From positions 124,001-188,000 of the forward strand of contig NZ_FRBI01000009.1 in NCBI RefSeq assembly GCF_900142575.1: a DNA stretch of 64,000 nt, written 5' to 3'. The notes under the pieces were generated by a model. That model searched no databases and was not told the origin of the DNA. It saw nothing but the letters and a program-made list of their open reading frames with translations. Source of the stretch: Actinacidiphila paucisporea. Its GTDB lineage: Bacteria; Actinomycetota; Actinomycetes; Streptomycetales; Streptomycetaceae. Both the position numbers and the translations under genes were made by a program. Shown here piece after piece: positions 25,437 to 33,793 of this stretch; the first letter of the stretch is position 1; each line of letters begins with the position of its first letter.

Positions 25437-26597
25437 TCACCGCCCGCACAGCTCCTCGGGGTCCTCAGGGTCCTCGGGGACCCCGGCCGCCCGCGGCTCG
25501 TCGCGCTGCAGGGCGACGACGGCCATGTCGTCGTCCAGGCCCGCCGGCGCGTGGGCCCGGAGGTCGGCGGTCACCGCCTGCACCAGTCGCCCCGGGTGGT
25601 GGTCGACCCACGCGGCGGCACGCTCCAGCAGCGGGTAGAAGTCGCCCTTGCCGTCGCGCGCCTCGGTGACCCCGTCGGTGTACATCAGCAGCCGGTCGCC
25701 CGGCACGAAGGCGAAAGTGGTCGGGGTGTAGCCGCCGTCGGCGAGCGCGCCCAGGCCGAGCGGAGGGGCGGGGTCCGCGGTGTCCAGCGCGGCGACCGTG
25801 CCCTGGTGGAAGAGCAGCGGCGGGAGGTGGCCGCAGCTGATCACGTGGACGCACGGGTCGTCGTCGGGGATCTCGATGACGGCCGCCGTCACGAACCGCT
25901 CCGCGGTCTCGAGCGATCCTGCGGCGTCCCCTCGCTCGTTCATCCCCCAGCGGACGCTGCCCTCCAGCGACGCGACCAGTTCGGGCAGCGGCGACTGGCG
26001 GTGCGCCGCGGCACGGAAGGCCCCCAGGACGAGTTCGGTGTCGCCGACCGACCCCAGGCCCTTGCCGCGCACGTCACCGATGAGCAGCCGAGTGGAGTCG
26101 GCCGTGCGGGCGACCGCGTAGAGATCCCCGCCGACCGGTGTCCCGACGTCGGCGGCCCGGTAGGCGGACGCGATCGAGACCGGCCCCGCCTGCCGCGGCA
26201 GCGGCCGCAGCACGGCCTCCGACACCCGCCGCAGCCCCAGCACCTCGTGGCGTCGCCGCTCCAGCAGCCGGCTGATCACGATCAGCAGCACCGAGAGCCC
26301 GACGAGGCTGCACAGCTGCAGCAGCACGCTCTCGGTGGTCAGCGACATCCGCTCGGCCCCGGCCGCGATCAGCGCCAGCACCGCGAGCCCGGCGGTGAGC
26401 GTCGACCGCCGCGGTCCGAGGAAGACGGCGGCCAGCGCGACGGGGAGGACCAGGGCGTGCGCGAGGTGGATGTCCGGCGGCACGAACAGGTCCACGACCG
26501 GCACCAGCGTGATCAGCACGGCCGCGAGCGCGGTCCAGGCGCACTCACGTGCGCTCACGGACTTCCACAGCGGCGGATGCAGGTGCCGGGCGGGCAT
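25437..26597 (-). CDS. Membrane-anchored PP2C-type serine phosphatase (RsbU/SpoIIE domain)
   Basis: A 386-residue protein. About four N-terminal membrane segments (about 20-110, including LALVLPVALAA-like repeats) are followed by a short helical linker RLLERRRHEVLGLRRVSEAV. The PP2C/SpoIIE domain (about 140-370) has GTPVGGDLYAVARTADSTRL, LLIGDVRGKGLGSVGDTELV, RLLMYTDGVTEARD and the final metal aspartates in AGLDDDMAVVALQR. Such enzymes dephosphorylate anti-anti-sigma factors and control alternative sigma factors; no partner gene is nearby. AAAGGGGG precedes ATG 26597. It converges with the rhamnose regulator. Confidence 0.92.
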   Translation of the reverse strand: MPARHLHPPLWKSVSARECAWTALAAVLITLVPVVDLFVPPDIHLAHALVLPVALAAVFLGPRRSTLTAGLAVLALIAAGAERMSLTTESVLLQLCSLVGLSVLLIVISRLLERRRHEVLGLRRVSEAVLRPLPRQAGPVSIASAYRAADVGTPVGGDLYAVARTADSTRLLIGDVRGKGLGSVGDTELVLGAFRAAAHRQSPLPELVASLEGSVRWGMNERGDAAGSLETAERFVTAAVIEIPDDDPCVHVISCGHLPPLLFHQGTVAALDTADPAPPLGLGALADGGYTPTTFAFVPGDRLLMYTDGVTEARDGKGDFYPLLERAAAWVDHHPGRLVQAVTADLRAHAPAGLDDDMAVVALQRDEPRAAGVPEDPEDPEELCGR

Positions 26598-26748
26598 GGG
26601 ACCCCCTTTGGTTCCCTTACGTCGATTGCGCCGGTCAGCGCACAACTCGCGCAAAATATTCCAAACCGGTCGCGTGCGGGCGGTACGTACGCGCCTCGCG
26701 GTCGGCCGGCGCCGAGGTGGGGGAGGAGGTCCGAGCCGGGCGGGGGCC

Positions 26749-27393
26749 TCAGGCGTCGTGTCCCACGCCGCGGTCGGGCTCGCTCATGTCGCCCGTCGCG
26801 GGTGTGCCGTCCGCGAGGGCGTAGCGCAGGTAGACCGTGCCCTTCGGGCTGGCTGCCGGCGGTTCGAGGAGGGCGATGTTCGTGGGCACCGCGCCGCCGT
26901 CGAAGACCTTCTTGCCGACGCCCAGCACGACCGGGTGGACCCACAGGTCGAGGCGGTCGAAGAGCTTCTCGCGCAGGAGGGTCTGCACCAGGTCCAGGCT
27001 TCCTACCACCTTGATGTGCTCGTGCCGGTCGCGGATCTCGCGCACCGCGGCGGGCAGGTCGGGCCCGAGGTGCGTGGACCCGGCCCAGGAGAGGTCGGGC
27101 GTGCCGCGGGAGGCCACGTACTTCGGGACGCTGTTGAAGAGTGTGGCGATCTCGTTGTCCTGGCCGCCCTTCTGGTGCGGCCAGTAGGCGGCGAAGAGGT
27201 CGTACGTCCGCCGGCCGAGCAGCAGGGCGTCCGTGCCCTCGTAGGCGGCACCGATCTGCGCCCCGGCGACCTCGTCGATCAGGGGCGCCTGCCAGCCGCC
27301 GAACGGGAAGCCCTCCGGGTCCTCGTCGGGGCCGCCGGGCGCCTGCCCGACGAGGTCGAGGGTCGCGAACAGTTCGATGTGGATGAGGCCCAT
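26749..27393 (-). CDS. Dihydrofolate reductase/RibD C-terminal-like protein
   Basis: A 214-residue NADPH-binding fold of the RibD_C/dihydrofolate-reductase-like family: GLIHIELFATLDLVGQAPGG, ALLLGRRTYDLFAAYWP, DLVQTLLREKLFDRLDLWVH and VVLGVGKKVFDGG. These proteins are widespread in actinobacteria as uncharacterised reductases and are neither essential folA nor riboflavin-cluster ribD. GGAG lies seven bases before ATG 27393. An upstream in-frame extension to 27522 runs through a tandem repeat and is not credible. It may be co-transcribed with the VOC and flavoprotein genes upstream. Confidence 0.88.
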   Translation of the reverse strand: MGLIHIELFATLDLVGQAPGGPDEDPEGFPFGGWQAPLIDEVAGAQIGAAYEGTDALLLGRRTYDLFAAYWPHQKGGQDNEIATLFNSVPKYVASRGTPDLSWAGSTHLGPDLPAAVREIRDRHEHIKVVGSLDLVQTLLREKLFDRLDLWVHPVVLGVGKKVFDGGAVPTNIALLEPPAASPKGTVYLRYALADGTPATGDMSEPDRGVGHDA

Positions 27394-27485
27394 GGCTTGC
27401 TCCGATGAGTTCGGTGTTGTCGGTCGGTAGGTAGACCGGCGGGCCCCGGAGAACTCATCGCTGAGACGGCACCCGCTTTCGTCCG

Positions 27486-27521
27486 GCGAGCGGATCAGCG
27501 AGCGGATCAGCGAACTGATCA
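27486..27521. repeat. Three tandem 12-bp repeats
   Basis: GCGAGCGGATCA at 27486-27497 and 27498-27509, followed by the variant GCGAACTGATCA at 27510-27521, in the gap between the VOC gene and the reductase gene. Confidence 0.9.
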
Positions 27522-27538
27522 CGCTGCCGGGGCACCAC

Positions 27539-27991
27539 TCAGCCGGTTCCCGCGGGGGGATCCGCGTAGACGCCGTGCAGCATGCCGGTGGCCTGGCCGA
27601 CCTCGATGAGGTAACCGTCCGGGTCGCGGAGGTAGCACCGCACTTCGGCTCCGCGGTCGATGGGCGGGGTGAGGAAGCGGGCGCCCTTGGCGCTCCATTC
27701 CTCGTAGCACGCCTGGATGTCGGCGACGCGGAGATTGAGGAAGCTGGTGGCGGTCGTCGGGTCGGTCGGCGGGTGGAGGGTGACGTCGGGTTTGTCGGGG
27801 GTGGGTCCGCCGCCGGGGTTCATGATGATCCAGCCGTTGGCGAGTCTGACGATGCAGGGATTCTCGGCGAGTACGACCTCGCCGCCCAGGACGCCGGTGT
27901 AGAAGGCCCGCGCGCGGGCCACGTCGGCCACCGTCAGGAAGTGGGTGAGGACCAGCCCGGTTTCCGGGGCCGGCAGGTCGTCATGGGGCAT
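27539..27991 (-). CDS. VOC/glyoxalase-family protein
   Basis: A 150-residue vicinal-oxygen-chelate protein with two beta-alpha-beta-beta-beta modules: VLTHFLTVADVARARAFYTG with EVVLAENPCIVRLANGWIIM, and FLNLRVADIQACYEEWSAKG with EVRCYLRDPDGYLIEVGQAT. The terminal YLIEVGQ glutamate is the usual metal ligand. Members include glyoxalases, dioxygenases and resistance proteins that bind antibiotics. The substrate is not predictable. It lies 69 bp after the FMN reductase gene on the same strand, so it probably belongs to the same operon. Confidence 0.88.
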   Translation of the reverse strand: MPHDDLPAPETGLVLTHFLTVADVARARAFYTGVLGGEVVLAENPCIVRLANGWIIMNPGGGPTPDKPDVTLHPPTDPTTATSFLNLRVADIQACYEEWSAKGARFLTPPIDRGAEVRCYLRDPDGYLIEVGQATGMLHGVYADPPAGTG

Positions 27992-28060
27992 GGCGGTACT
28001 CCCAACGTGCGAAGAGCGGGGGAGGTACGGGCTCGGTCACGTCTGCCGGGCACGGTTCCC

Positions 28061-28669
28061 TCACGATGTGTCGCCCAGCAGTTGCTGCATCGAGGCGAGG
28101 TCCTCGTCGATCTCCGCGCGTCGTGCCCGCGGGCCGCACGCGTGCAGCAGGCGCGAGTAGTCGGCCGCCGCGTCGACGACGCGCTTGCCCAGGGAGGATT
28201 CCGACTCGCCGAAGTCGCTGGTGGCGGCGTAGACGGCACGGGGGGCGACGATCGCGTGCAGGTAGGTGAACATCGGGCGCAGCGCGTGTTCGAGGACCAG
28301 GGAGTGCCGCTCGGTACCGCCGGTCGCACCGATCAGAACGGGCATGTCCGCGAGCGTGTGCTCCGGTAGGACGTCGAAGAAGGACTTGAACAGCCCGCTG
28401 AAGGAGGCGTTGAAGGCCGGGGTGACGGCGATGACGCCGTCCGCTCCGGCGACGGCGTCGAAGGCGGACTGCAGTTCCTCCCTGGTGAAGCCGGTCAGCA
28501 TCGCGTCCATGATGGGGTGGCCCAGGGGGCGGAGTTCCACGAACGTCGTCTCGGCCCGCTGCCCACTGCGCTGCCTGACCTCATCGGCCACCGCTGCCGC
28601 CAGCCGGTCCGCGAGGAGCCGTGTCGAGGACGGCTCGCGCAGGCCGCCCGTGATGATCGTCAGCTTCAT
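28061..28669 (-). CDS. NAD(P)H-dependent FMN reductase, CE1759 family
   Basis: A 202-residue flavodoxin-like reductase: LTIITGGLREPSSTRLLADR (phosphate loop variant), DAVAGADGVIAVTPAFNASF and GLFKSFFDVLPEHTLADMPV. Its ATG overlaps the stop of the LLM oxidoreductase in an ATGA, a fixed pairing known from actinobacteria (CE1758/CE1759-type duo). The reductase would provide FMNH2 to the LLM monooxygenase. Cytoplasmic. Confidence 0.9.
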   Translation of the reverse strand: MKLTIITGGLREPSSTRLLADRLAAAVADEVRQRSGQRAETTFVELRPLGHPIMDAMLTGFTREELQSAFDAVAGADGVIAVTPAFNASFSGLFKSFFDVLPEHTLADMPVLIGATGGTERHSLVLEHALRPMFTYLHAIVAPRAVYAATSDFGESESSLGKRVVDAAADYSRLLHACGPRARRAEIDEDLASMQQLLGDTS

Positions 28670-29814
28670 CCGGCTTTCACACCCTCTTCCCTGTCGGGCT
28701 GCGAGTCCCCGGCGGCCGCCCGGTGGGCACGCAGCAGGGACTCATGGGTCGGTGCCGGCGGTACGTCGGCAGGCCGGCCGACCGCGAACTCCTTGCGGAG
28801 CACCGGGACCACCTCCTCGCCCAGCAGGTCGAGCTGTTCGAGCACCGTCTTGAGCGGGAGGCCTGCGTGGTCGACGAGGAAGAGCTGGCGCTGGTAGTCG
28901 CCGACGTAGTCGCGGAAGCCGAGCGTCCTGTCGATGACCTGGGCCGGTGATCCGACCGTCAGCGGTGTGAGGGACGTGAAGTCCTCGAGCGACGGACCGT
29001 GCCCGTAGACCGGCGCGTTGTCGAAGTACGGGCGGAACTCGCTGACGGCGTCCTGGCTGTTGCGCCGCATGAAGACCTGCCCGCCCAGGCCCACGATGGC
29101 CTGCTCAGGACTGCCGTGGCCGTAGTGCGCGAACCGCCGGCGGTACAGCTCGACCATCGACTGCGTGTGGGAGGGCGGCCAGAAGATGTGGTTGGCGAAG
29201 AAGCCGTCCCCGAAGTGGGCCGCCAGCTCCGCCACTTCGGGCGTACGGATGGCGGCGTGCCAGACGAAGGGCGGGACGCCGTCCAGCGGCTGCGGTGCGA
29301 GCGTGAAGCCCTGGAGCGAGGACCGCAGGGTGCCTTCGTAGTCCACCACCTCCTCGCGCCACAGGCGGCGCAGCAGGCCGTAGTGGGCGACGGTCAGCGG
29401 GATGGCCTGGCGGATGTCCTGCCCGAACCACGGGTAGACGGGGCCGGTGTTCCCGCGGCCGAGCATGACGTCGGTGCGGCCGCCGGACAGGTGCTGCAGG
29501 ACGCTGAAGTCCTCGGCGATCTTGACCGGGTCGTTGGTCGTGATCAGCGTGGTCGACGTGGACAGGATCAGCCGTTCGGTCTGTGCGGCGATGTAGCCGA
29601 GCAGCGTGGTCGGCGAGGACGGTACGAAGGGCGGGTTGTGGTGCTCGCCGGTCGCGAAGACGTCGAGCCCGACCTCCTCGGCCTTGCGCGCGATGGCGAC
29701 CGTGGCCTGGATGCGTTCCGCCTCGGTGGGGGTCGTCCCTGTCGTCGGGTCCGTCGTGACGTCACCGACGGTGAAGATCCCGAACTGCATTCCCAGCGCT
29801 TCGGACGAGTCCAT
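28666..29814 (-). CDS. LLM-class flavin-dependent oxidoreductase, CE1758 family
   Basis: A 382-residue luciferase-like TIM barrel: [58 protein letters not shown] and [20 protein letters not shown]. These features fit bacterial-luciferase-type monooxygenases that use FMNH2 and oxygen. GGGAG stands six bases before ATG 29814; a second ATG eight codons in is less well placed. It is translationally coupled to its reductase partner. The natural substrate is unknown; detoxification or trace-carbon oxidation is plausible. Confidence 0.92.
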   Translation of the reverse strand: MDSSEALGMQFGIFTVGDVTTDPTTGTTPTEAERIQATVAIARKAEEVGLDVFATGEHHNPPFVPSSPTTLLGYIAAQTERLILSTSTTLITTNDPVKIAEDFSVLQHLSGGRTDVMLGRGNTGPVYPWFGQDIRQAIPLTVAHYGLLRRLWREEVVDYEGTLRSSLQGFTLAPQPLDGVPPFVWHAAIRTPEVAELAAHFGDGFFANHIFWPPSHTQSMVELYRRRFAHYGHGSPEQAIVGLGGQVFMRRNSQDAVSEFRPYFDNAPVYGHGPSLEDFTSLTPLTVGSPAQVIDRTLGFRDYVGDYQRQLFLVDHAGLPLKTVLEQLDLLGEEVVPVLRKEFAVGRPADVPPAPTHESLLRAHRAAAGDSQPDREEGVKAG

Positions 29815-29948
29815 GAAGAACTCCCTGTGGTTCTAGTGCAGGCCCCGCCAATTCTTCCACCCGCGTGCCCGGCACGCAGAAGGCACTCACCTCACCCGCC
29901 CCCTCACACGAGGTGACCGGAGCAGCCGTCGCGGTACGGCGGCGGGCG

Positions 29949-30744
29949 TCAGCGGGCCGCCGTGATCGGCAGGTAGACCGGCCGCCACATGGCCGCCCGT
30001 ACGCGGTCCTCGATGCCGTCGTCGACCGCCGTGCCCGCGATATTGTCCCGGGCGGCGGCGCGGGCCACGGCGACGGCCACGGCCACGGAGGTCTCGTGCA
30101 GCCGGTCGATGAGCGGCAGGATCGGGGCGCCGGGGGCGGTGGTGTCGGTCTGCCCCGCGACGGCGTGCGCGGCCGCCGCGAGCATGCCGTCGGTGACCCG
30201 CCGGGCGCCGGCGACGATCGCGCGATCGCGCCCAGGCCCAGGCCCGGGAAGACGAGCGCGTTGTTGGCCTGGCCGATCCGGTAGCTGACGCCGTCGTGCT
30301 CGACCGGGCCGAAGGGGCTGCCGGTGGCGATCAGGGCACGGCTGCCGGTCCAGGCCAGCAGATCGGCGGGGACGGCCTCGGCCAGCCGCGTCGGGTTGGA
30401 CATGGGCAGGATGATCGGGCGCGGGACATGTAGACGATCGGCAGCATCTCCGCGAGGTGGTCGCCGATCAGCCGGTAGAACAGGACGCTGTTCCGGTCGT
30501 GCAGCGCGGTGAGGTAGACGTTCTTCGCCAGGTCGCTCGGCTGGGTGCCGTACTGCTGGTAGGCGCGGTCCACCTGCTGGTCCAGCGTCAGCACCCGTGG
30601 CGGCACCAGCCCCACCAGATCCAGCTCCCGTCGCTCCTCGTGGGTGAAGGCGGTGCCGCGGTTCAACAGCGGATTGCTCAGCACCGCACGCCGCCGCGCG
30701 GTGGTCTCGATACGGTCCCGGGCCGGGTCCGGCTGATGCGCCAC
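29949..30744 (-). pseudogene. NAD-dependent malic enzyme, internal deletion and 8-bp duplication
   Basis: GTG 30744 (AGAGGAG upstream) opens a frame matching the malic enzyme N-terminus: [40 protein letters not shown] and [14 protein letters not shown]. At about 30430 it jumps, in a different frame, to the C-terminal third: [20 protein letters not shown] and [20 protein letters not shown]. The middle, with the catalytic and NAD-binding domains (about 300 residues), is missing. A second frame change at 30216-30231 is caused by a perfect 8-bp duplication (GATCGCGC twice). Beyond it comes [19 protein letters not shown] and a normal C-terminus at 29949. Decarboxylation of malate by this product is impossible. 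Confidence 0.88.
30216..30231. repeat. 8-bp tandem duplication that breaks the malic enzyme frame
   Basis: GATCGCGC occurs twice in direct succession. Removing one copy restores the frame through [16 protein letters not shown]. Confidence 0.9.
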
Positions 30745-30814
30745 GATCGGCTCCTCTCGGATACGCGCGCGACTCGCCCCCGCCGTCCGCACCCCGGCCC
30801 GGCCTGACCGGGCG

Positions 30815-31420
30815 CTAGGAGGAGGGCGGCGTCAGGACGGAGTCGATGAGGTAGACCGTGGCATTGCGGGTCTTGATGTTGCCGCAGACGATGTTCGCGG
30901 TGTTGTTGACCTTGAAGGTGGTCCCCGACCCGGACGTGGTCAGATTGCCGCCCTCCAGCGTCTTGAACGAGCCGTTGGGCAGTTCGGCGGGGGTGATCCG
31001 CTTGCCGCTCACCACGTGGTAGCCGAGCACCTTCTTCAGCTGGGACGAATTGGCCAGCAGCGAGGCCAGCTTGGAGGCGGACAGGTTCTTGAAGGCCGCG
31101 TTGGTCGGCGCGAAGACCGTGGCGTCCTTCGCCGAGTTGAGGGTGTCGAACAGCCCGGCCTTCTTGAGTCCCGCGGCCAGGGTGGCCAGTTGCGGGTTCG
31201 TGGCCGCCGCCGTGGCCACGTCGGCCCGGGCCATCACCGCCGCGCTGCCCGAGCAGCCGGTGCCGAAGGTCCCGTCGGAGGTGGTGGGGCTCGGCGAGGC
31301 GGCGCCGGGGCCGGAAGTGGCGGAGGCGGCGGTGGCGATCCCGCCCAGCGACAGGGGTACGGCCACCGCGGCCGCGGTCAGCGCGACGGCGACTCGGCGG
31401 GGGATGCGGGTCTGCGTCAT
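30815..31420 (-). CDS. Secreted fasciclin (FAS1) domain protein
   Basis: A 201-residue protein with a signal peptide (RRVAVALTAAAVAVPLSLGG, cleavage near residue 31), a short Ser/Thr/Pro linker and one FAS1 domain (about 65-200). FAS1 motifs are clear: LAAGLKKAGLFDTLNSAKDA, TVFAPTNAAFKNL, VLGYHVVSGKRITPAEL and the terminal ATVYLIDSVLTP. FAS1 domains mediate adhesion at the cell surface. GAGGAA precedes ATG 31420. The 295 bp upstream (31421-31715) carry no gene that I can see. Confidence 0.93.
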   Translation of the reverse strand: MTQTRIPRRVAVALTAAAVAVPLSLGGIATAASATSGPGAASPSPTTSDGTFGTGCSGSAAVMARADVATAAATNPQLATLAAGLKKAGLFDTLNSAKDATVFAPTNAAFKNLSASKLASLLANSSQLKKVLGYHVVSGKRITPAELPNGSFKTLEGGNLTTSGSGTTFKVNNTANIVCGNIKTRNATVYLIDSVLTPPSS

Positions 31421-31715
31421 GTCGATTCCTCATTTCCGCTGCGGGAGTGCGGGCACGCGGCAATCGGGAGGCAGGTCTGGAGGGGGGCCGGCCAGGGCCT
31501 CGGCTCGGGGCCGGACGGGAACGGGGAGAGGGGAGGACCGGGGACCGTGCGCACGGCGCCGGCTCACGTGATCCCTTCGAGAGTGGCAGCGCCCTGCTGA
31601 GGGCGCACCTTTTTGCCCGCCTAATCGAACATGTGTCCGATACGCCGTGCGTTGTGCGACGCGGCGGGCCCCGCGCAGAGCCCGTGGACGCCTGCGCTCT
31701 TCGAGCCGGCGGCCC

Positions 31716-32588
31716 TCACAAGGAGCGCAGGGCGTCCACGGCGATGCGGGCGGCCGTGCCGACGGCGGCGTCGGCGGCGGGAAGGGTGGCGGCGGTGTTG
31801 GGGGTGCGGGTGAAGACCGCGACGGCGTAGCGGCCGCCGTCGGGGTATTCGACGACGCCGACCTCGTTGCGCAACGTCGGCAGGGTGCCGGTCTTCCCCG
31901 CGACGCGGACGTCGTCGAAGGGGAAACCCGAGGCCAGCCGGTGCGGCCAGACCTGGAGGGCCAGCAGGCGGCGGATGGCGGCGCCGTGCTCGGGCGTGCA
32001 CGCCTCGTCGCGCCACACGGCGCCGAGCAGGCCGGTCATCTCCCTGGGGGTGCTGCGGTTGGTGCCGGCCGGGTCGAGGGCCCGCAGGCGGCTGACGACA
32101 TGCGGGTCGGCCAGCGCCTGGGCGCCGCCGGGGCCCGCGTCCTCGCGGATGGAGGTGAGGATCTCGCCGAAGGTGTGGACCGCGCGGGTGCGGGTCAGTC
32201 CCAGGCGGGCGGTGGCGTGGTTGACGGCGTCCAGGCCGACGCGCTCCAGCAGCGCGTCCGCGGCGGCGTTGTCGCTGACGGCCGCCATCAGGTACGCCAT
32301 ATCGCGCAGGGACATGCGGACCGGGTCGAGCATGGCGGCCAGCCCCGTGGGCCCCGGGGTGCGGCCGGCCGGCGGGCACTCGGTCTGCTCGGCCAGGTCC
32401 AGCCGGCCCTCGGCGGCGGCGTGGTGGAGGGCGACCAGCAGGCAGAGCTTGTGGACACTGCCGGTGCACACCTCCTGGTCGCCGCCGGCGTCGACCTGAG
32501 CGCCGGAGTCGATGTCGCGCGCGTGCAGCCAGCCGGTGACGGCGGCGTCGGCGAAGGCGGCCTGGATACGGCCGCGGGCGTCGGTCAC
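31716..32588 (-). CDS. Class A beta-lactamase-like serine hydrolase without signal peptide
   Basis: About 290 residues with the serine acylation site SVHK (S44, K47 from GTG 32588; GTG 32594 is an alternative start), SDN (105-107) and KTG (232-234), in the order of class A beta-lactamases. The omega-loop segment reads ALDPAGTNRST, where active enzymes have the general-base Glu-x-x-x-Asn; only Asp and Asn can be aligned here. No signal peptide is visible, so the protein may be cytosolic or the start may be misjudged. It follows the LysR gene by 22 bp on the same strand, so they are probably one transcript, next to a penicillin-binding protein. It may bind rather than destroy beta-lactams. Confidence 0.8.
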   Translation of the reverse strand: MTDARGRIQAAFADAAVTGWLHARDIDSGAQVDAGGDQEVCTGSVHKLCLLVALHHAAAEGRLDLAEQTECPPAGRTPGPTGLAAMLDPVRMSLRDMAYLMAAVSDNAAADALLERVGLDAVNHATARLGLTRTRAVHTFGEILTSIREDAGPGGAQALADPHVVSRLRALDPAGTNRSTPREMTGLLGAVWRDEACTPEHGAAIRRLLALQVWPHRLASGFPFDDVRVAGKTGTLPTLRNEVGVVEYPDGGRYAVAVFTRTPNTAATLPAADAAVGTAARIAVDALRSL

Positions 32589-32610
32589 GGGCACCGGCCC
32601 GGTGCCGCGG

Positions 32611-33654
32611 TCACAGCCAGAACTCCGAGGCCGGGCGCAGATGCGTGCGCCTGCCGGGCTCGTCGGCGGTGGCACCGGCGGTGGCGCGCAGGGCCCGCGC
32701 GGCGGCTTCGCCGAAAGCGCGTACGGCGGCGTCGGCGCGTCCACGGGGCCAGGCGGCCGAGTGCCGCAGGGCCAGCGGCGCGCCGGCCAGCGGGCGCCAG
32801 ACGACGCCGGACGCGCCGGACGCGCCGGACCGGTCCGGCGCCGGACCCGGCTCCGCGGGCGGCGCCGCCGCCGCCACCGCGTCGCGCGGGGCGAACGCCA
32901 CCGCCCCCGCGCCCCCTGAGCCTTCCGTGGCCCTTGCAGCCCATGCGGACAGGATCAGGCCGCGGACGAAGCCGGCACCCTGGCCGTGCCGGACGGCGGC
33001 CGGTGTGTAGCCATTGCGTGCGCACATGGTCAGCAAGTCGTCGTAGGAGGCGGGGGCGCAGGAGCGCGGAAAGAGGATCAGATCGTATCCGTCGAGCAGG
33101 GACAGCGGTACCTCGTCCCGCGCCGCGGCCTCCGCGCCCCCGGGCAGCAGGACGCCCAGTTCGCTGCGCAGGATCTCGCCCACCTCCAACCCCGTGACGT
33201 CGCACGGGTGGTGGATGACTCCGACGTCCAACTCGTGGGCGGCGAAACGGGCCAGTTGCTGGGCGGTCGTCAACTCGTGCACTTCGAGCACCAGCCCGGG
33301 GTGGCGGTGACCGAAGTCCGCGAGCAGCGCGGCGACGGTCTCGCCGGCCAGGTCGGGCGGAAGGGCCGCGCGCAGGAGGCCGGTCTCGCCGTGGCGGATC
33401 CGCCGCGCGGTGGCCCGCAGCGCTTCGGCCCGCGCGAGCATGTCGCGCGCGTCGGCCAGCAGCAGCGCGCCGGCCTCGGTGACGGCCACCTGGCGGCTGC
33501 TGCGATCGAACAACCGGACGCCCAGCTCCTTCTCCAGGCGCTGGATGCGCTGCGACAGCGGCGGCTGGGCCATGCCGAGGCGGGCGGCGGCACGGCCGAA
33601 GTGTGACTCTTCTGCAACAGCCACGAAGCACTCGACATGCCTCACCAGGTCCAT
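32611..33654 (-). CDS. LysR-family transcriptional regulator
   Basis: A 347-residue LysR regulator with the winged-helix DRAVAEESHFGRAA-like motif (FVAVAEESHFGRAAARLGMA, LSQRIQRLEKELGVRLFDRS) and a LysR substrate-binding domain. A disordered Pro/Gly/Ala stretch is inserted in the C-terminal half. I chose ATG 33654 because the domain begins there (MDLVRHVECFVAVAEE); the open frame runs further upstream without support. An inverted repeat AGCGAT-N3-ATCGCT at 33659-33673 overlaps its leader and may be its own site. It is divergent from a penicillin-binding protein and upstream of the beta-lactamase-like gene, so control of cell-wall stress or resistance is plausible. Confidence 0.9.
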   Translation of the reverse strand: MDLVRHVECFVAVAEESHFGRAAARLGMAQPPLSQRIQRLEKELGVRLFDRSSRQVAVTEAGALLLADARDMLARAEALRATARRIRHGETGLLRAALPPDLAGETVAALLADFGHRHPGLVLEVHELTTAQQLARFAAHELDVGVIHHPCDVTGLEVGEILRSELGVLLPGGAEAAARDEVPLSLLDGYDLILFPRSCAPASYDDLLTMCARNGYTPAAVRHGQGAGFVRGLILSAWAARATEGSGGAGAVAFAPRDAVAAAAPPAEPGPAPDRSGASGASGVVWRPLAGAPLALRHSAAWPRGRADAAVRAFGEAAARALRATAGATADEPGRRTHLRPASEFWL

Positions 33655-33658
33655 GAAC

Positions 33659-33673
33659 AGCGATGATATCGCT
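33659..33673. promoter_or_regulatory. Inverted repeat between lysR and the penicillin-binding protein gene
   Basis: AGCGAT-N3-ATCGCT, with a related GCGATATC at 33691-33698. The position in the divergent intergenic region suits LysR autoregulation and control of the neighbouring gene. No -10/-35 assignment was possible. Confidence 0.4.
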
Positions 33674-33793
33674 TCTTGATGAATCTGAGGGCGATATCCG
33701 TCTTGGACAAGGCGGTTCGGCCGTTGCTCTGCTTGGCCTGCGAATCCGGCCGCTACGCAGGGCCGTGGAACCACGTCACGGGGAGGACGTCCG

